A DNA stretch of 64,000 nucleotides from Arthrobacter sp. Leaf337 (GCF_001423745.1 NZ_LMPC01000023.1:124295-188294); one strand, 5' to 3'. Positions 24,456-33,635 are shown, numbered from the stretch's first letter. Notes: a model not told the origin generated them from the sequence alone. Program-made: numbers and translations.

Positions 24456-25550
24456 ATGATCATCCTGATCCCGGCTTACGAGCCTGACCGGCAGCTGCCC
24501 GACCTGATCCGCTCCATCCGAGACGCGGAACCATGGGCCACGGTGGTGGTGGTTGATGACGGCAGCGGTCCCGCCTACAAGGACGTGTTCGACGGCGTCA
24601 AGGCACTCGGGTGCCACGTCGTCGGCTACGCCACCAACCGGGGAAAGGGCTTCGCGCTCAAGACCGGCTTCGGTTTCATCGCCGACCACCTCCCGGGCCG
24701 CAACGTGGTCTGCGCCGACAGCGACGGCCAGCACACCATCGTGGACATCCTCAAGGTGGCTGCCGCGGTGAAACCCGGCTCACCGGCCATGGTCCTGGGC
24801 ACTCGAAGCTTTACAGGCAACGTCCCGGCCCGCAGCAGGTTCGGCAACAACGCCACCCGGCTGCTGTTCACCCTCGCCACCGGCCAAAGGATTTCCGACA
24901 CCCAGACGGGCCTCCGCGGCTACCCCGCCTCGATGCTCCCCTGGCTCCGGTCCGTCCACGGCGAGCGCTACGAGTACGAGCTGAACCTGCTGCTGGAAGC
25001 CAAACAAGCGGGGTACGCGATCAACAGCGTGGACATCGCGACCGTGTACCTGGAGCACAACGCGGGTTCGCACTTCAGGCCGGTGGCGGACTCCGCCCGG
25101 ATCTATGCCCCGCTGCTGAAGTTCCTGGCGTCCTCCTTCACGGCGTTCCTGGTGGACACCCTGATGTTCCTCATCCTCACCGCGGCCACCGACTCCCTGC
25201 TCCTGGCGGTGGTTGGCGCCCGGGCCGTAAGTTCGGCCGTCAACTTCGCCGTCAACCGTCGGTTGGTGTTCCGGCGCGGCCGCGAGAAGCCCGCCGCCCG
25301 GACCGGCGTCCGCTACTTCGCCCTGGTCGCGGTGCTGCTGGCCGCCAACTTCGGGTTGATCGCCGCCTTTGAAGCGCTGTCCCTGGCCATGCTTCCCGCC
25401 AAGATCCTTGCCGAAATCGCCCTGCTGGCCACCAGCTACGCGGTGCAGCAGCGGTTCCTCTTTGCCGGGAAGAATGCCGGGAAGGTCAACGGCAAAGCCG
25501 CGGCGGAAACAGCAGATGAACTCCCGGCAAACACTCATATTCCGGCCTAG
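24456..25550 (+). CDS. Bifunctional family 2 glycosyltransferase / GtrA-like membrane protein
   Basis: A fusion of 364 residues. Residues 1-215 are a GT2 domain of the polyprenyl-phosphate sugar synthase type: LIPAYEPDRQLPDLI, VVVDDGSG, TNRGKGFALKTGF, the metal site ADSDGQH and SDTQTGLRGYP. From about residue 220 a GtrA domain has four membrane helices (SFTAFLVDTLMFLIL, ...VNFAVNRRLVFRRG..., ...SYAVQQRFLFAGK). GtrA proteins are thought to flip polyprenyl-phosphate sugars. One polypeptide may thus make and flip a lipid-linked sugar for extracellular transfer. Second gene of the block. Confidence 0.9.
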   Translation: MIILIPAYEPDRQLPDLIRSIRDAEPWATVVVVDDGSGPAYKDVFDGVKALGCHVVGYATNRGKGFALKTGFGFIADHLPGRNVVCADSDGQHTIVDILKVAAAVKPGSPAMVLGTRSFTGNVPARSRFGNNATRLLFTLATGQRISDTQTGLRGYPASMLPWLRSVHGERYEYELNLLLEAKQAGYAINSVDIATVYLEHNAGSHFRPVADSARIYAPLLKFLASSFTAFLVDTLMFLILTAATDSLLLAVVGARAVSSAVNFAVNRRLVFRRGREKPAARTGVRYFALVAVLLAANFGLIAAFEALSLAMLPAKILAEIALLATSYAVQQRFLFAGKNAGKVNGKAAAETADELPANTHIPA

Positions 25551-25625
25551 GTTCCGTCACAGCACCTGCACAGTTTGGGCGTGGATCGTGAAAACCAGTC
25601 CACCAATCAGATTCCGGAGAATCCC

Positions 25626-26297
25626 ATGACACCCCTCATCCTCATCGCCGCCGACCTGGCCGCCATCAGCATCCTGACCTTCGCCCTGTACCTCCGCCGG
25701 CACCGGCGCCGCGACCTGGTGGTGTCCTACCTCGGCATGAATGTCGGCGTCATGGCAGTTGCGGCCGCACTCTCCGGCTCGGCCGCCGGCGTGGGCCTGG
25801 GCCTCGGCCTCTTCGGTGTCCTGTCCATCATCCGGCTGCGCTCCACCGAACTGGCGCAGCACGAGGTGGCCTACTATTTCTCAGCACTGGCCCTGGGCCT
25901 GATCGCCGGCCTCGGCATCGACCCCGTGTGGCTGCCACTGGCGCTGATGGCCATGATCCTGCTGGTGATGTTCGTGGGAGACCATTCCCGCGTCCTGCCC
26001 GCGTACCGCCACCAGATAGTGATCCTGGACCGCGCCATCGCCGTTGACGAGGAACTCTACGCCCGGCTCGAAGATGTGGTCCACGGCAAGGTCCACTCGG
26101 CCACCGTGCAGGAGCTGGACCTCGTCAACGACAAGACGGTTGTTGATGTTCGCTACGCCTACGTCCCTGCGACCTTTCCGGCCGCAACCTTCACCGCAGC
26201 GTACCCGGAGGCCATTCCCGGAACCGTCCCGCAGCTGTCCGACCCCGTCTCCGCTCCGGCTTCCGCTCCCGTCCATGCCTCGGCCGGTGCGGCATGA
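25626..26297 (+). CDS. DUF4956 membrane protein
   Basis: A 223-residue protein with four membrane helices in the first ~120 residues, including the highly conserved Gly-rich stretch GLGLGLFGVLSIIRLRS followed by ELAQHEVAYYFSALALGLIAGL. A cytoplasmic C-terminal domain follows (VILDRAIAVDEELYARLED), ending in a Pro/Ala-rich tail. DUF4956 proteins of unknown function are recurrently found beside VTC-domain polymerases. The last codons overlap the VTC gene by four bases, so the two are translationally coupled. I infer a membrane partner or channel for the polymerase. The ATG at 25626 is chosen over an in-frame start 51 bases upstream. Confidence 0.88.
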   Translation: MTPLILIAADLAAISILTFALYLRRHRRRDLVVSYLGMNVGVMAVAAALSGSAAGVGLGLGLFGVLSIIRLRSTELAQHEVAYYFSALALGLIAGLGIDPVWLPLALMAMILLVMFVGDHSRVLPAYRHQIVILDRAIAVDEELYARLEDVVHGKVHSATVQELDLVNDKTVVDVRYAYVPATFPAATFTAAYPEAIPGTVPQLSDPVSAPASAPVHASAGAA

Positions 26298-27082
26298 CCG
26301 CCCCGGCGCAGGCCGGCGTCCTGGACTCCCTCCGCCTGCTCCCGTCTATCGGGCTGGACCAGCTGAACGCGGAGGCCGCACTGCAGACCCGCGTGGACCG
26401 GAAGTACGTGGTCCCCGAGGCACAGGCACAGGAGCTGCTGACCACATTCGACGCCGATGTCCGGGTCCTTGAGATGGACGGCTGCCGCTGCTTCGCGTAC
26501 GACTCCGTCTATTTCGACTCGGCCGGGCTGGACAGTTACCTCCTGGCCGCCTACGGCCGCCGACGCCGCTACAAGGTCCGCACCAGGACCTATGTGGACA
26601 GCGCCACCAGCTTCCTGGAAGTCAAGACGGAAGGCGCCCGCGAGGCCACCGTCAAGGAACGCATCCCCTACGAACTCACCGACCGCGCCCGGCTGACGGC
26701 AGAGGGCCTGGACTACGTCCGCGAGACCCTCACCACCGCGGTGGGCTGCGTTCCGGACAGCCCCCTGGGCCCGGTGCTGGAAACGCGCTACCAGCGCACC
26801 ACCCTGTACCTGCCGGACTCCGGCAGCCGGGCAACCATCGACACGGACGTCACCTGGCAGCGGCCCGGGGAGCAGGCCTGGGTCCTGGATGGCGCCGTGA
26901 TTTTGGAGACCAAGTCCGGGTCGACGGCGGGTCCGCTGGACCGGCACCTCTGGGCCCACGGCGTCCGGCCCTCCAGGATCTCCAAATTCGCCACAGGAAT
27001 GGCGGCCCTCTGCCCCGAGCTGCCGGCCAACCGCTGGAACCGCACGCTACGCCGGACTCTGGCCCTCCGCCCCGCCGCCTGA
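26294..27082 (+). CDS. VTC-domain polyphosphate polymerase-like protein
   Basis: A 262-residue single-domain protein of the triphosphate-tunnel fold used by yeast Vtc4 to make polyphosphate from ATP. Visible tunnel residues are RVDRKYVV near the N-terminus, the basic strand YGRRRRYKVRTRTYVD, FLEVKTEG, VKERIPYEL, YQRTTLYL, ILETKSGS and the terminal ISKFATGMAAL. There is no SPX domain and no membrane helix, so membrane attachment probably comes from the coupled DUF4956 protein. The product could be polyphosphate or another phosphopolymer. Confidence 0.9.
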   Translation: MTAPAQAGVLDSLRLLPSIGLDQLNAEAALQTRVDRKYVVPEAQAQELLTTFDADVRVLEMDGCRCFAYDSVYFDSAGLDSYLLAAYGRRRRYKVRTRTYVDSATSFLEVKTEGAREATVKERIPYELTDRARLTAEGLDYVRETLTTAVGCVPDSPLGPVLETRYQRTTLYLPDSGSRATIDTDVTWQRPGEQAWVLDGAVILETKSGSTAGPLDRHLWAHGVRPSRISKFATGMAALCPELPANRWNRTLRRTLALRPAA

Positions 27083-27157
27083 ACCCTTTCCCGCGCAGGC
27101 TTCCCCCGCCGGCCTCCCCCCGCTTCACGCACATACTTCACCGAAGGAACACACACC

Positions 27158-28741
27158 ATGAAAAGCTTCCGCACTTACCTCTCCGTCACCGCCCTGGCCC
27201 TTGCCGTGGGCCTGGCTGGCTGCTCCGCGGCCGGCACCACCTCCACCGGAACCTCGATCACCGGCGCCACTTCCAACTCAGCAACGTCAGGGTCGTCCGG
27301 AACGGCCGAGGCCGTCTCCCTGGATACCCTCTCGGCGGACACCCACTACGACGCCGACGACCTCACCTGGGACGCCGCGTCCGAAGTAGCCGTGACCCTG
27401 GCGGACGGCGCCAGCGCTGTTACATCAGATTCGTCCTCCGCGGTAAAGGTCGACGGCGATACCGTCACCATCAGCGCTGCCGGAACCTACCGCCTGAGCG
27501 GTTCGCTGACGGACGGGCAGGTGGTGGTTGCCGCCGGTGAAGAGGACGTAGTGCGCATCATCCTGGACGGCGCGGACGTGACCAGCTCCACCGGATCCCC
27601 GTTTGTGGTGCAAAGCGCCAACGAAGCAATCGTCTTCCTGGCAGAGGGCACCTCCAACACCCTGGCCGACGCCGCCAGCTACACCGACCAGGGCGACGAT
27701 GCACCCAACGCCGCGCTGTACTCCATGGCCGACCTCACCATCGCCGGCAGCGGCTCACTGTCCGTGGACGGCAACTACAACGACGGCATCTCCGCCAAGG
27801 ACGGCCTGGTGCTGGCCGCGGGCAATGTGACCGTGGACGCCAAGGACGACGGGATCGTGGGCAAGGACTACGCGGTCCTCCTCGACGGCGCCTACCAGGT
27901 GACGGCCGGCGACGACGGCTTCAAGTCGGACAACGAAGAGGACGAAGGCCGCGGCTGGGTCCTCATCAACGGTGGAACCCTCAACGTCAGTGCCGGCGAC
28001 GACGGCATCAAGGCCTTCAACACGCTCTCCATCGCCGCCGGCACCGCCACGGTGAAAGAGTCCGAAGAAGGCCTGGAAGCCCAGCACATCGTGCTCTCGG
28101 GCGGTACCGCCAGCGTCACCTCCAACGACGACGGCGTCAACGCTTCCGGGGGCAGCACGGGTACCACCTCGCAGGGCGGAATGGGCGGCGGCATGGGTGG
28201 CGGCGGCGGAGAAATGGCCGCAGGAGACTACACCGTGGAAATCAGCGGCGGCTCACTCACCATCAATTCGCAGGGTGACGGCCTGGACTCCAACGGCAGC
28301 GCCACCATCACCGGCGGCACGGTCGTGGTCAACGGCCCCACCAACGATGGCAACGGCGCACTGGACGTCAACGGCGAACTCGTGGTCAACGGCGGAACGG
28401 TGGCGGCCGCGGGAAGCTCCGGCATGGCTGTCACCCCGGGGACGTCCTCGGCGCAGTCCGGCGTCCAGCTCACCTTCGGCTCGGCCCTTCCGGCCGGCAC
28501 CACCATCCAACTGGCGGACTCCAGCGGCGCAGTCGTGGGGACGTTCGTGACGTCCAAGCAGGCAGCTTCGCTGGTCTACTCCTCCGCAGCCATCACGGCC
28601 GGCGAGGAATACACGGTGTACACCGGCGGGACCGCCAAGGTCACTGCCGGCCTCGGAGAAGGAACACTTGACGGTGCCCAGGAGCAAGGCACCGTCACTG
28701 CCGGCGAATACACCGCCGCACGCGGTCCCGGCGGCCGCTAA
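27158..28741 (+). CDS. Carbohydrate-binding beta-helix lipoprotein (Cthe_2159-like)
   Basis: A 527-residue lipoprotein with signal LALAVGLAGCSAAG (lipobox Cys), a Ser/Thr-rich linker, and a right-handed beta-helix marked by recurring Asp-Gly turns: NDGISAKDGL, DDGIVGKDY, DDGFKSDNEED, DDGIKAFNTL, EEGLEAQHI, DDGVNASGG and GDGLDSNGSA. Such repeats in Cthe_2159-type proteins bind calcium and acidic or plant polysaccharides. A Gly/Met-rich loop (GGMGGGMGGGGGEMA) interrupts the helix near residue 345. Last gene of the block; it probably displays or captures the polymer at the cell surface. Confidence 0.85.
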   Translation: MKSFRTYLSVTALALAVGLAGCSAAGTTSTGTSITGATSNSATSGSSGTAEAVSLDTLSADTHYDADDLTWDAASEVAVTLADGASAVTSDSSSAVKVDGDTVTISAAGTYRLSGSLTDGQVVVAAGEEDVVRIILDGADVTSSTGSPFVVQSANEAIVFLAEGTSNTLADAASYTDQGDDAPNAALYSMADLTIAGSGSLSVDGNYNDGISAKDGLVLAAGNVTVDAKDDGIVGKDYAVLLDGAYQVTAGDDGFKSDNEEDEGRGWVLINGGTLNVSAGDDGIKAFNTLSIAAGTATVKESEEGLEAQHIVLSGGTASVTSNDDGVNASGGSTGTTSQGGMGGGMGGGGGEMAAGDYTVEISGGSLTINSQGDGLDSNGSATITGGTVVVNGPTNDGNGALDVNGELVVNGGTVAAAGSSGMAVTPGTSSAQSGVQLTFGSALPAGTTIQLADSSGAVVGTFVTSKQAASLVYSSAAITAGEEYTVYTGGTAKVTAGLGEGTLDGAQEQGTVTAGEYTAARGPGGR

Positions 28742-28753
28742 AGGCAATACGCA

Positions 28754-28787
28754 GGCGGGGGACGACGGCGCGGCCGCGTCCCCCGCC
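28754..28787 (+). terminator. Hairpin ending the 23460-28741 gene block
   Basis: A perfect 11-base stem, GGCGGGGGACG (28754-28764) with CGTCCCCCGCC (28777-28787) and a 12-base loop, 13 bases after the last stop codon. No T-run follows, so it may act as a transcript-end stabiliser. Confidence 0.5.
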
Positions 28788-28917
28788 GTCATGCCTGGCC
28801 GCTTTCGCCGGCCGCCCTTCCGTGGCGTCGTTCCGTGCGGGCCTTCTGTGCTCGGCACCATGTACGGACTAGACTCAGGAGTCGGTTCTCCTTACTACGC
28901 TCGGAAGAGGTATTCCC

Positions 28918-29619
28918 CTGATACGAGTCATCAGCTACAACCTTCGCAAGCACGCGGCGGTCGGTGAACTGCAGGATCTGGCCAGCGACTTCGGGATAGA
29001 TGCCTTGTGCCTGCAGGAGTGCGACACCACGGATCTGCCGGACACACTGGGGCCGCTTCACCTGGCCGATTCAACCAAGGGCAACAGGCTGGGGCTCGCC
29101 ATCTACTACCGGATGGACCGCTTCACAGCCTTTGAAACCAACACTTTCGCGTTGAAGAAGTCATTGCACGACCGCGTCCTGGCCCCGGCCCATGAGCGTC
29201 TGATCGGCACCCGGGTGGTGGACAACGAAACAGACCATGAGCTGGTGATCGCCTCGTTCCACGCGGCGCCCCTGACGGCCTCCAATTCTCTGCGCCGCAA
29301 GCAGATCAAGGCGGCCCACGCGGAGCTCCTCGGGATGGGCAGCGGGCTGATGACGCTCATGGTGGGTGACTTCAACTACCCGTTCTTCACCAAAAATCTC
29401 AACGAACACATGAAGAACTCCGGGTACGAGCTCTCCCTCAGCGACCGGCGGACTTATACGAGGTACAAGGTCTTCAAGGGGCATTTCGACTTTGCCACTT
29501 CCCTCGGCCTGGACATCGAAAGCGTGGAAACCCTGCCACGCGGCGCCTCGGACCACCTTCCCATCTTGGTCTCGGCCGAATACGGCCAGGATTACGGCCC
29601 CATCCAGGGCACACCGTAA
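28918..29619 (+). CDS. Endonuclease/exonuclease/phosphatase (EEP) family protein, apparent CTG start
   Basis: A 233-residue EEP-fold phosphoesterase. It opens IRVISYNLRKHA and continues GIDALCLQECD (metal-binding Glu), VIASFHAAPL, LMVGDFNYPFF (Asp/Asn pair) and the C-terminal GASDHLPILVS with the catalytic Asp-His. The coding frame extends upstream of the first standard start (TTG at 29005) into obvious family sequence. The only sensible initiation codon is CTG at 28918, eight bases after GGAAGAGG. Substrate unknown (DNA, phospholipid or inositol phosphate). It stands between the polymer block and a SulP transporter. Confidence 0.85.
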   Translation: MIRVISYNLRKHAAVGELQDLASDFGIDALCLQECDTTDLPDTLGPLHLADSTKGNRLGLAIYYRMDRFTAFETNTFALKKSLHDRVLAPAHERLIGTRVVDNETDHELVIASFHAAPLTASNSLRRKQIKAAHAELLGMGSGLMTLMVGDFNYPFFTKNLNEHMKNSGYELSLSDRRTYTRYKVFKGHFDFATSLGLDIESVETLPRGASDHLPILVSAEYGQDYGPIQGTP

Positions 29620-29651
29620 CCTGACGCCGACCACCAGCCCGGGAGGCCCCA

Positions 29652-31343
29652 ATGCACCGCGATTGGATCCTGAAAGCCGTTCCGGGCATCCAACTGGCCC
29701 GGACATACCAGCTGCCCTGGCTCAAGTCCGATCTTGCCGCGGGAGCAGCCCTTAGCGCGGCGCTGATACCCGCCGGGATGGCCTACGCCGAAGCGGCAGG
29801 GCTGCCCGCGGTCACGGGGCTGTACGCGTCGGTGGTGCCCATGCTGTTTTACGCGGTTTTCGGGCCTGCCCGCGTGATCATCGTGGGACCTGATTCATCG
29901 CTGGCACCCATGATCGCCGCCGCACTGCTCCCGCTCGCCGGACGGGATCCGGCCCATGCCGTGGCGCTCGCCGGCGTCCTGGCAATCCTGATCGGAATCT
30001 TCCTCGTCGCCGGCCGGATCTTCAGGCTGGGCTTCATCACCGGGCTGCTGTCCAAGCCGATCCGGGTGGGCTACCTCAATGGCATCGCCCTCGCCATCAT
30101 GGTCAGCCAACTGCCCAGGCTGCTCGGGATCACAGTCTCCGGCGACACGCTGCCGGCGAAGGCGACGGAGACCGTCGAAGCCGTCCTGCGTGGAGCCGCC
30201 AATCCCGTGGCGCTGCTGTTCGGGGTCGCCACAGTGGCCATCATCGTCGCCGGCCGTTTCCTTCCCTGGAAGGTTCCGGGCGTACTGCTGGCTGTGGCAG
30301 CCTCCATTGCAGCGGCCGCCGCCCTGGACCTCAAGGACGCCATGCCGATGGTCGGAGCCCTCCCGCCCGGCCTGCCGGCACCGGCGCTTGCAGGCATCAC
30401 CATGCACGATGTTGTCGGGCTAATCGGGCCGGCGGCCGGCATCGCCCTGATCGCATTTGCTGATACGTCCACTTTGTCCAAAAGCCTCGCCGGACGACGC
30501 GGCATCCACACGAGCGGCAACCAGGAAATGGGGGCACTGGGGATCGCCAACGTGGCCAGCGGAATGCTCGGCGGCTTTCCGGTCTGCGGCAGCTCTTCCC
30601 GGACGCCGATCGCGCTCGACGCCGGAGCCCGCACGCCCTTCAGCGGCATCGTCGCCGCGCTCCTGGTGGTGGTCTTTATGGTGGCGGCGCCCGAGGTGAC
30701 GGCATTCCTCCCCACCACCACGCTGGCCGCCGTCGTCATCGTGGCTGCAGCCTCGCTGGTCGACTTCAAGACCATGCTCCGGCTGGTCCGGATGAGCCGG
30801 ATGGAAACGGCCCTCCTCATTGCCACGTTCCTCGGGGTCGCGTTCGTCGGCGTGCTGCAGGGCATCGTCATTGCCATCGGGCTGTCGCTCATCGCGTTCG
30901 TCCGGCGGGCGTGGGATCCGTACCGCACTGAGCTTGCCAGCCTGGAGGACGTCCCTGGCTACCACGACCTCAGCCGGCACCCGGAGGGCCAGCGTGTCCC
31001 GGGCCTCGTGATCGCCCGCTTTGACGCCCCGCTCTTCTTCGCCAACGGTGCCGTGTTTGCGGAGCACATCCGCCATCTTGTTGCGAACGCCCCGGGACCG
31101 GTCAAATGGGTCATTGTGGCATCGGAGGCCATCACGGACCTGGACACCACCGCCTTGGACGACCTCGTGGAACTCGACGACGAACTGGCCGGCCAGGGCA
31201 TCAGCCTGGTCTTCGCCGAGTTGAAGGGCCCCGTCAAGGACCGCCTGCTCAAGTTCGGGGTCAGCAGCAGGTTCGGCCCGGACCACTTCTTCCCCACGGT
31301 CAACAACGCGGTGCGGACCTACAAGCGGACGTTCGGAATCTAG
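29652..31343 (+). CDS. SulP-family inorganic anion transporter with STAS domain
   Basis: A 563-residue membrane protein with about 10-14 helices, including the SulP signature region LIPAGMAYAEAAGLPAVTGLYAS and FGPARVIIVGPDSSLAPMI. A C-terminal cytoplasmic STAS domain covers about residues 440-560 (VIARFDAPLFFANGAVFAEH, VIVASEAITDLDTTALDDL). Substrate may be sulfate, bicarbonate or another anion; no cysteine-synthesis genes or carbonic anhydrase lie nearby to decide. Start ATG at 29652 after GGGAGG. Its end is five bases from the convergent DUF5671-like gene. Confidence 0.93.
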   Translation: MHRDWILKAVPGIQLARTYQLPWLKSDLAAGAALSAALIPAGMAYAEAAGLPAVTGLYASVVPMLFYAVFGPARVIIVGPDSSLAPMIAAALLPLAGRDPAHAVALAGVLAILIGIFLVAGRIFRLGFITGLLSKPIRVGYLNGIALAIMVSQLPRLLGITVSGDTLPAKATETVEAVLRGAANPVALLFGVATVAIIVAGRFLPWKVPGVLLAVAASIAAAAALDLKDAMPMVGALPPGLPAPALAGITMHDVVGLIGPAAGIALIAFADTSTLSKSLAGRRGIHTSGNQEMGALGIANVASGMLGGFPVCGSSSRTPIALDAGARTPFSGIVAALLVVVFMVAAPEVTAFLPTTTLAAVVIVAAASLVDFKTMLRLVRMSRMETALLIATFLGVAFVGVLQGIVIAIGLSLIAFVRRAWDPYRTELASLEDVPGYHDLSRHPEGQRVPGLVIARFDAPLFFANGAVFAEHIRHLVANAPGPVKWVIVASEAITDLDTTALDDLVELDDELAGQGISLVFAELKGPVKDRLLKFGVSSRFGPDHFFPTVNNAVRTYKRTFGI

Positions 31344-31348
31344 GATCG

Positions 31349-33061
31349 TCAGTCCAAACCCAGCGGTATCACTTCGATGCGGGACCCAGGGCCCGTGATC
31401 ACCAGGACACGGTCCGCCGCGACACCTTCCAATGCCCGGGCGAGCTGCTCGGACAAGCCGCCCGCGGCTTCCTCGGTGGGGCCGGACGAAGCAGTGCCGG
31501 ACGACGCCGTACCGGACGCCACCGCGTCGGAGGTTCCGGCGTCGGCCTTTTTCCACACAGTGACAGCCGCACCGGTGACCTCCGCTGCCACCCGTACCAG
31601 CGGCTCCGGATCTCCCGCGGCCACCAGGATCAGTTTCCTGACCGTACGCTTCCGGGGCGCGGCAGCAGCAGTCAGCGAACGGTCGTGACGCCAGACCGCG
31701 AAGTGGTATCCGGCAGCGAGCCCCGTCGCCACCAGCAGGCCGAGCGGCGCCCGGGTGCGGTCCACCAGGCTTCCGCCGCTGACGTCGTCGAGCAGGAATT
31801 CGAAGACCCGGTATCCGATCACCAGGAGGGTGATGACGGCGACGATCGCGCTCAGGCCGAACACGGCGATGAGGTACACCCGCCGGCCGCGGCGTCCGAG
31901 TTCGGTCGGCTCGGGCGGAACCCCGGGTTTCCAGGTGAGCCACCAGAGAGGTCCACCAACTGCCAGCGCGCTGATTCCGCCGAGCAGCAGGGTACGGATG
32001 CCGTCGCCGGCCAGTGGCGTCGCCGCGATGCTGAGCGCTGAGTTGACCACAATGCCGATTCCGGTGGCGGCAGCCGCCAGGCCCACCCCTGACGTCACAA
32101 GCTTCGCCGCCTGCAGCGTGGTGCCGATTCGTCCTGCGGAGACGGCCCGGTGGTACGCCCAGACGAGGGAACCCACTGCGCCGGCCGCAATCGCCGCGCC
32201 GAGCGGCTCCAGGATTTCACTCACCGGGTCCGTGCGGTCAAAGGCAAGCCTCAGCAGGACAAACAGGACACTACCGAAGCCGCCCACCGTCAGGAGGACA
32301 GCACCGAGGATTCCAATAACCACCAGGGCGACGTCGGCGAAATCAGTCGTCAGCCGGCGTCCGCCGTCGTGAATCCAGTGCCACCACCAGATGGCGACGC
32401 CACCGAGACCCCAGGCGAGCGCCTGAAGCACCAGCTTCCACCACGGATCCCCGAGGGACGCGGACGCGGTGAAGCCCTGAATCGCGGTGTCCAGAAGATT
32501 CGCGAGCGCTGTGATCGAGCCGCCCGCACCGATGATGAGCCCGAAAGCCGCCCCCACAACCGTGGGAACGTCCGGAATCAGCAAGGGGCTCTTCCGCGGA
32601 TGGCGCCACATCCAGCGGTGCCATGCCAGCACGGCGGCCCAGACCACTCCGTTGGACAGCGATAGCTGCCAGCCCAGCCGTTCGCCCCCGATGACCGCGG
32701 CCAGGGCACTGAGCAGCGCTGTGGCCGACGTGATGAGCGAGACCGCATACATGCCGGTCAGGTACAGCCCCCAGCCCGCGGACGACCGCTCAATGGCATC
32801 GTCGAGCCGCCGCCACACGAACCACCAGAGCGCAGCTGCCATGGGGCCGCCGATCAGGGTGAACGCGAGCGAGCGCGCCAGGCCTGCCACGTCACCCGCC
32901 ACGAGCACCGTTCCCGCGCCAAGGAGCCTCCCCAACAGCCCGCTCAGGCCGATGGCGGTCACCACGACCAGGGCGAAAAGCAGCGTGTAAACGATGAGGC
33001 GCCGGACCGTCGGCTGGGCGGATCCGGCTGCGGGCGCAGGCACCGTCTGGGCAGCGGTCAC
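31349..33061 (-). CDS. DUF5671-like polytopic membrane protein
   Basis: A 570-residue protein with about 12 predicted membrane helices in repeated pairs (TVRRLIVYTLLFALVVVTAI, FTLIGGPMAAALWWFVWRRLD, DVALVVIGILGAVLLTVGGF and others), then a C-terminal soluble part (RKLILVAAGDPEPLVRVAAE ... IEVIPLGLD). The repeating WWxxWR pattern at helix ends fits DUF5671; function unknown. A GTG at 33061 overlaps the TGA of the upstream gene and is preferred over a longer start at 33121. It is translationally coupled to 33058-33522. Confidence 0.75.
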   Translation of the reverse strand: MTAAQTVPAPAAGSAQPTVRRLIVYTLLFALVVVTAIGLSGLLGRLLGAGTVLVAGDVAGLARSLAFTLIGGPMAAALWWFVWRRLDDAIERSSAGWGLYLTGMYAVSLITSATALLSALAAVIGGERLGWQLSLSNGVVWAAVLAWHRWMWRHPRKSPLLIPDVPTVVGAAFGLIIGAGGSITALANLLDTAIQGFTASASLGDPWWKLVLQALAWGLGGVAIWWWHWIHDGGRRLTTDFADVALVVIGILGAVLLTVGGFGSVLFVLLRLAFDRTDPVSEILEPLGAAIAAGAVGSLVWAYHRAVSAGRIGTTLQAAKLVTSGVGLAAAATGIGIVVNSALSIAATPLAGDGIRTLLLGGISALAVGGPLWWLTWKPGVPPEPTELGRRGRRVYLIAVFGLSAIVAVITLLVIGYRVFEFLLDDVSGGSLVDRTRAPLGLLVATGLAAGYHFAVWRHDRSLTAAAAPRKRTVRKLILVAAGDPEPLVRVAAEVTGAAVTVWKKADAGTSDAVASGTASSGTASSGPTEEAAGGLSEQLARALEGVAADRVLVITGPGSRIEVIPLGLD

Positions 33062-33522
33062 GGCTTCACTCCACGGTTCGTGCAGACCCGGAGCTGCCAG
33101 GGAGCGGAATCGATCAGCCACTTGCCGTCCGTTTTGACGAGATCGAACACGTCCTCGGTTTCGTACTCCGAGTTACCGAAGGGTCCGCTCCCGTTGGACA
33201 CCACCATCAGCACCCTCACGTCCGCGGACGACGCCCGTTCAGTGGTGGACACCAAGGTAACGCGCAGGTTTTCCGTGGACGACCGCTCAAAGTCGACGCA
33301 CTGGGTCCGGGCTGTTTCCGTGAGGTAGGCGGTGGCCGCCGCCTCATCGCCGTCGATGACAGCTGCAGAGTAGCGTTGCACCACGCCCTGGGGCGTGGAC
33401 TCATCCAGCAGGGCCGGTTCACCCCGCGAGAAGACCACAGCGAGCGCAGCCACCGCCAGCACGCCAATAATTGCCAGGATCACCACGAGGATCCTGTTAG
33501 GTCTTCCCGCCGCCGCGTTCAT
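33058..33522 (-). CDS. Single-pass membrane protein, DUF4878/NTF2-like extracellular domain
   Basis: A 154-residue protein with a short basic N-terminus, one helix (ILVVILAIIGVLAVAALAVVF) and an extracytoplasmic domain. The domain has PQGVVQRYSAAVIDGDEAAA, a Cys in ARTQCVDFE and the closing DLVKTDGKWLIDSAPWQLRVC. The pattern of a small lipoprotein-like cystatin/NTF2 fold resembles DUF4878 proteins. The two Cys may form a disulfide. The ATG at 33522 replaces a longer frame start. It is followed by the DUF5671-like gene with overlapping stop and start. Confidence 0.65.
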   Translation of the reverse strand: MNAAAGRPNRILVVILAIIGVLAVAALAVVFSRGEPALLDESTPQGVVQRYSAAVIDGDEAAATAYLTETARTQCVDFERSSTENLRVTLVSTTERASSADVRVLMVVSNGSGPFGNSEYETEDVFDLVKTDGKWLIDSAPWQLRVCTNRGVKP

Positions 33523-33635
33523 GTGGTCAGTATGGCGCACGGCCCACCCCCTAGCTACGGTACTTTCGGCCCTATCACCGGTGGTGGGCATCAACAAGGC
33601 TGGAGACAAATGTTTCTCCACGGGAAAAGGGAATC

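Noticed and set aside
30420-31943. 507-codon minus-strand open frame
   Set aside because: Antisense of the SulP gene and out of frame with the DUF5671-like gene; no domain likeness.
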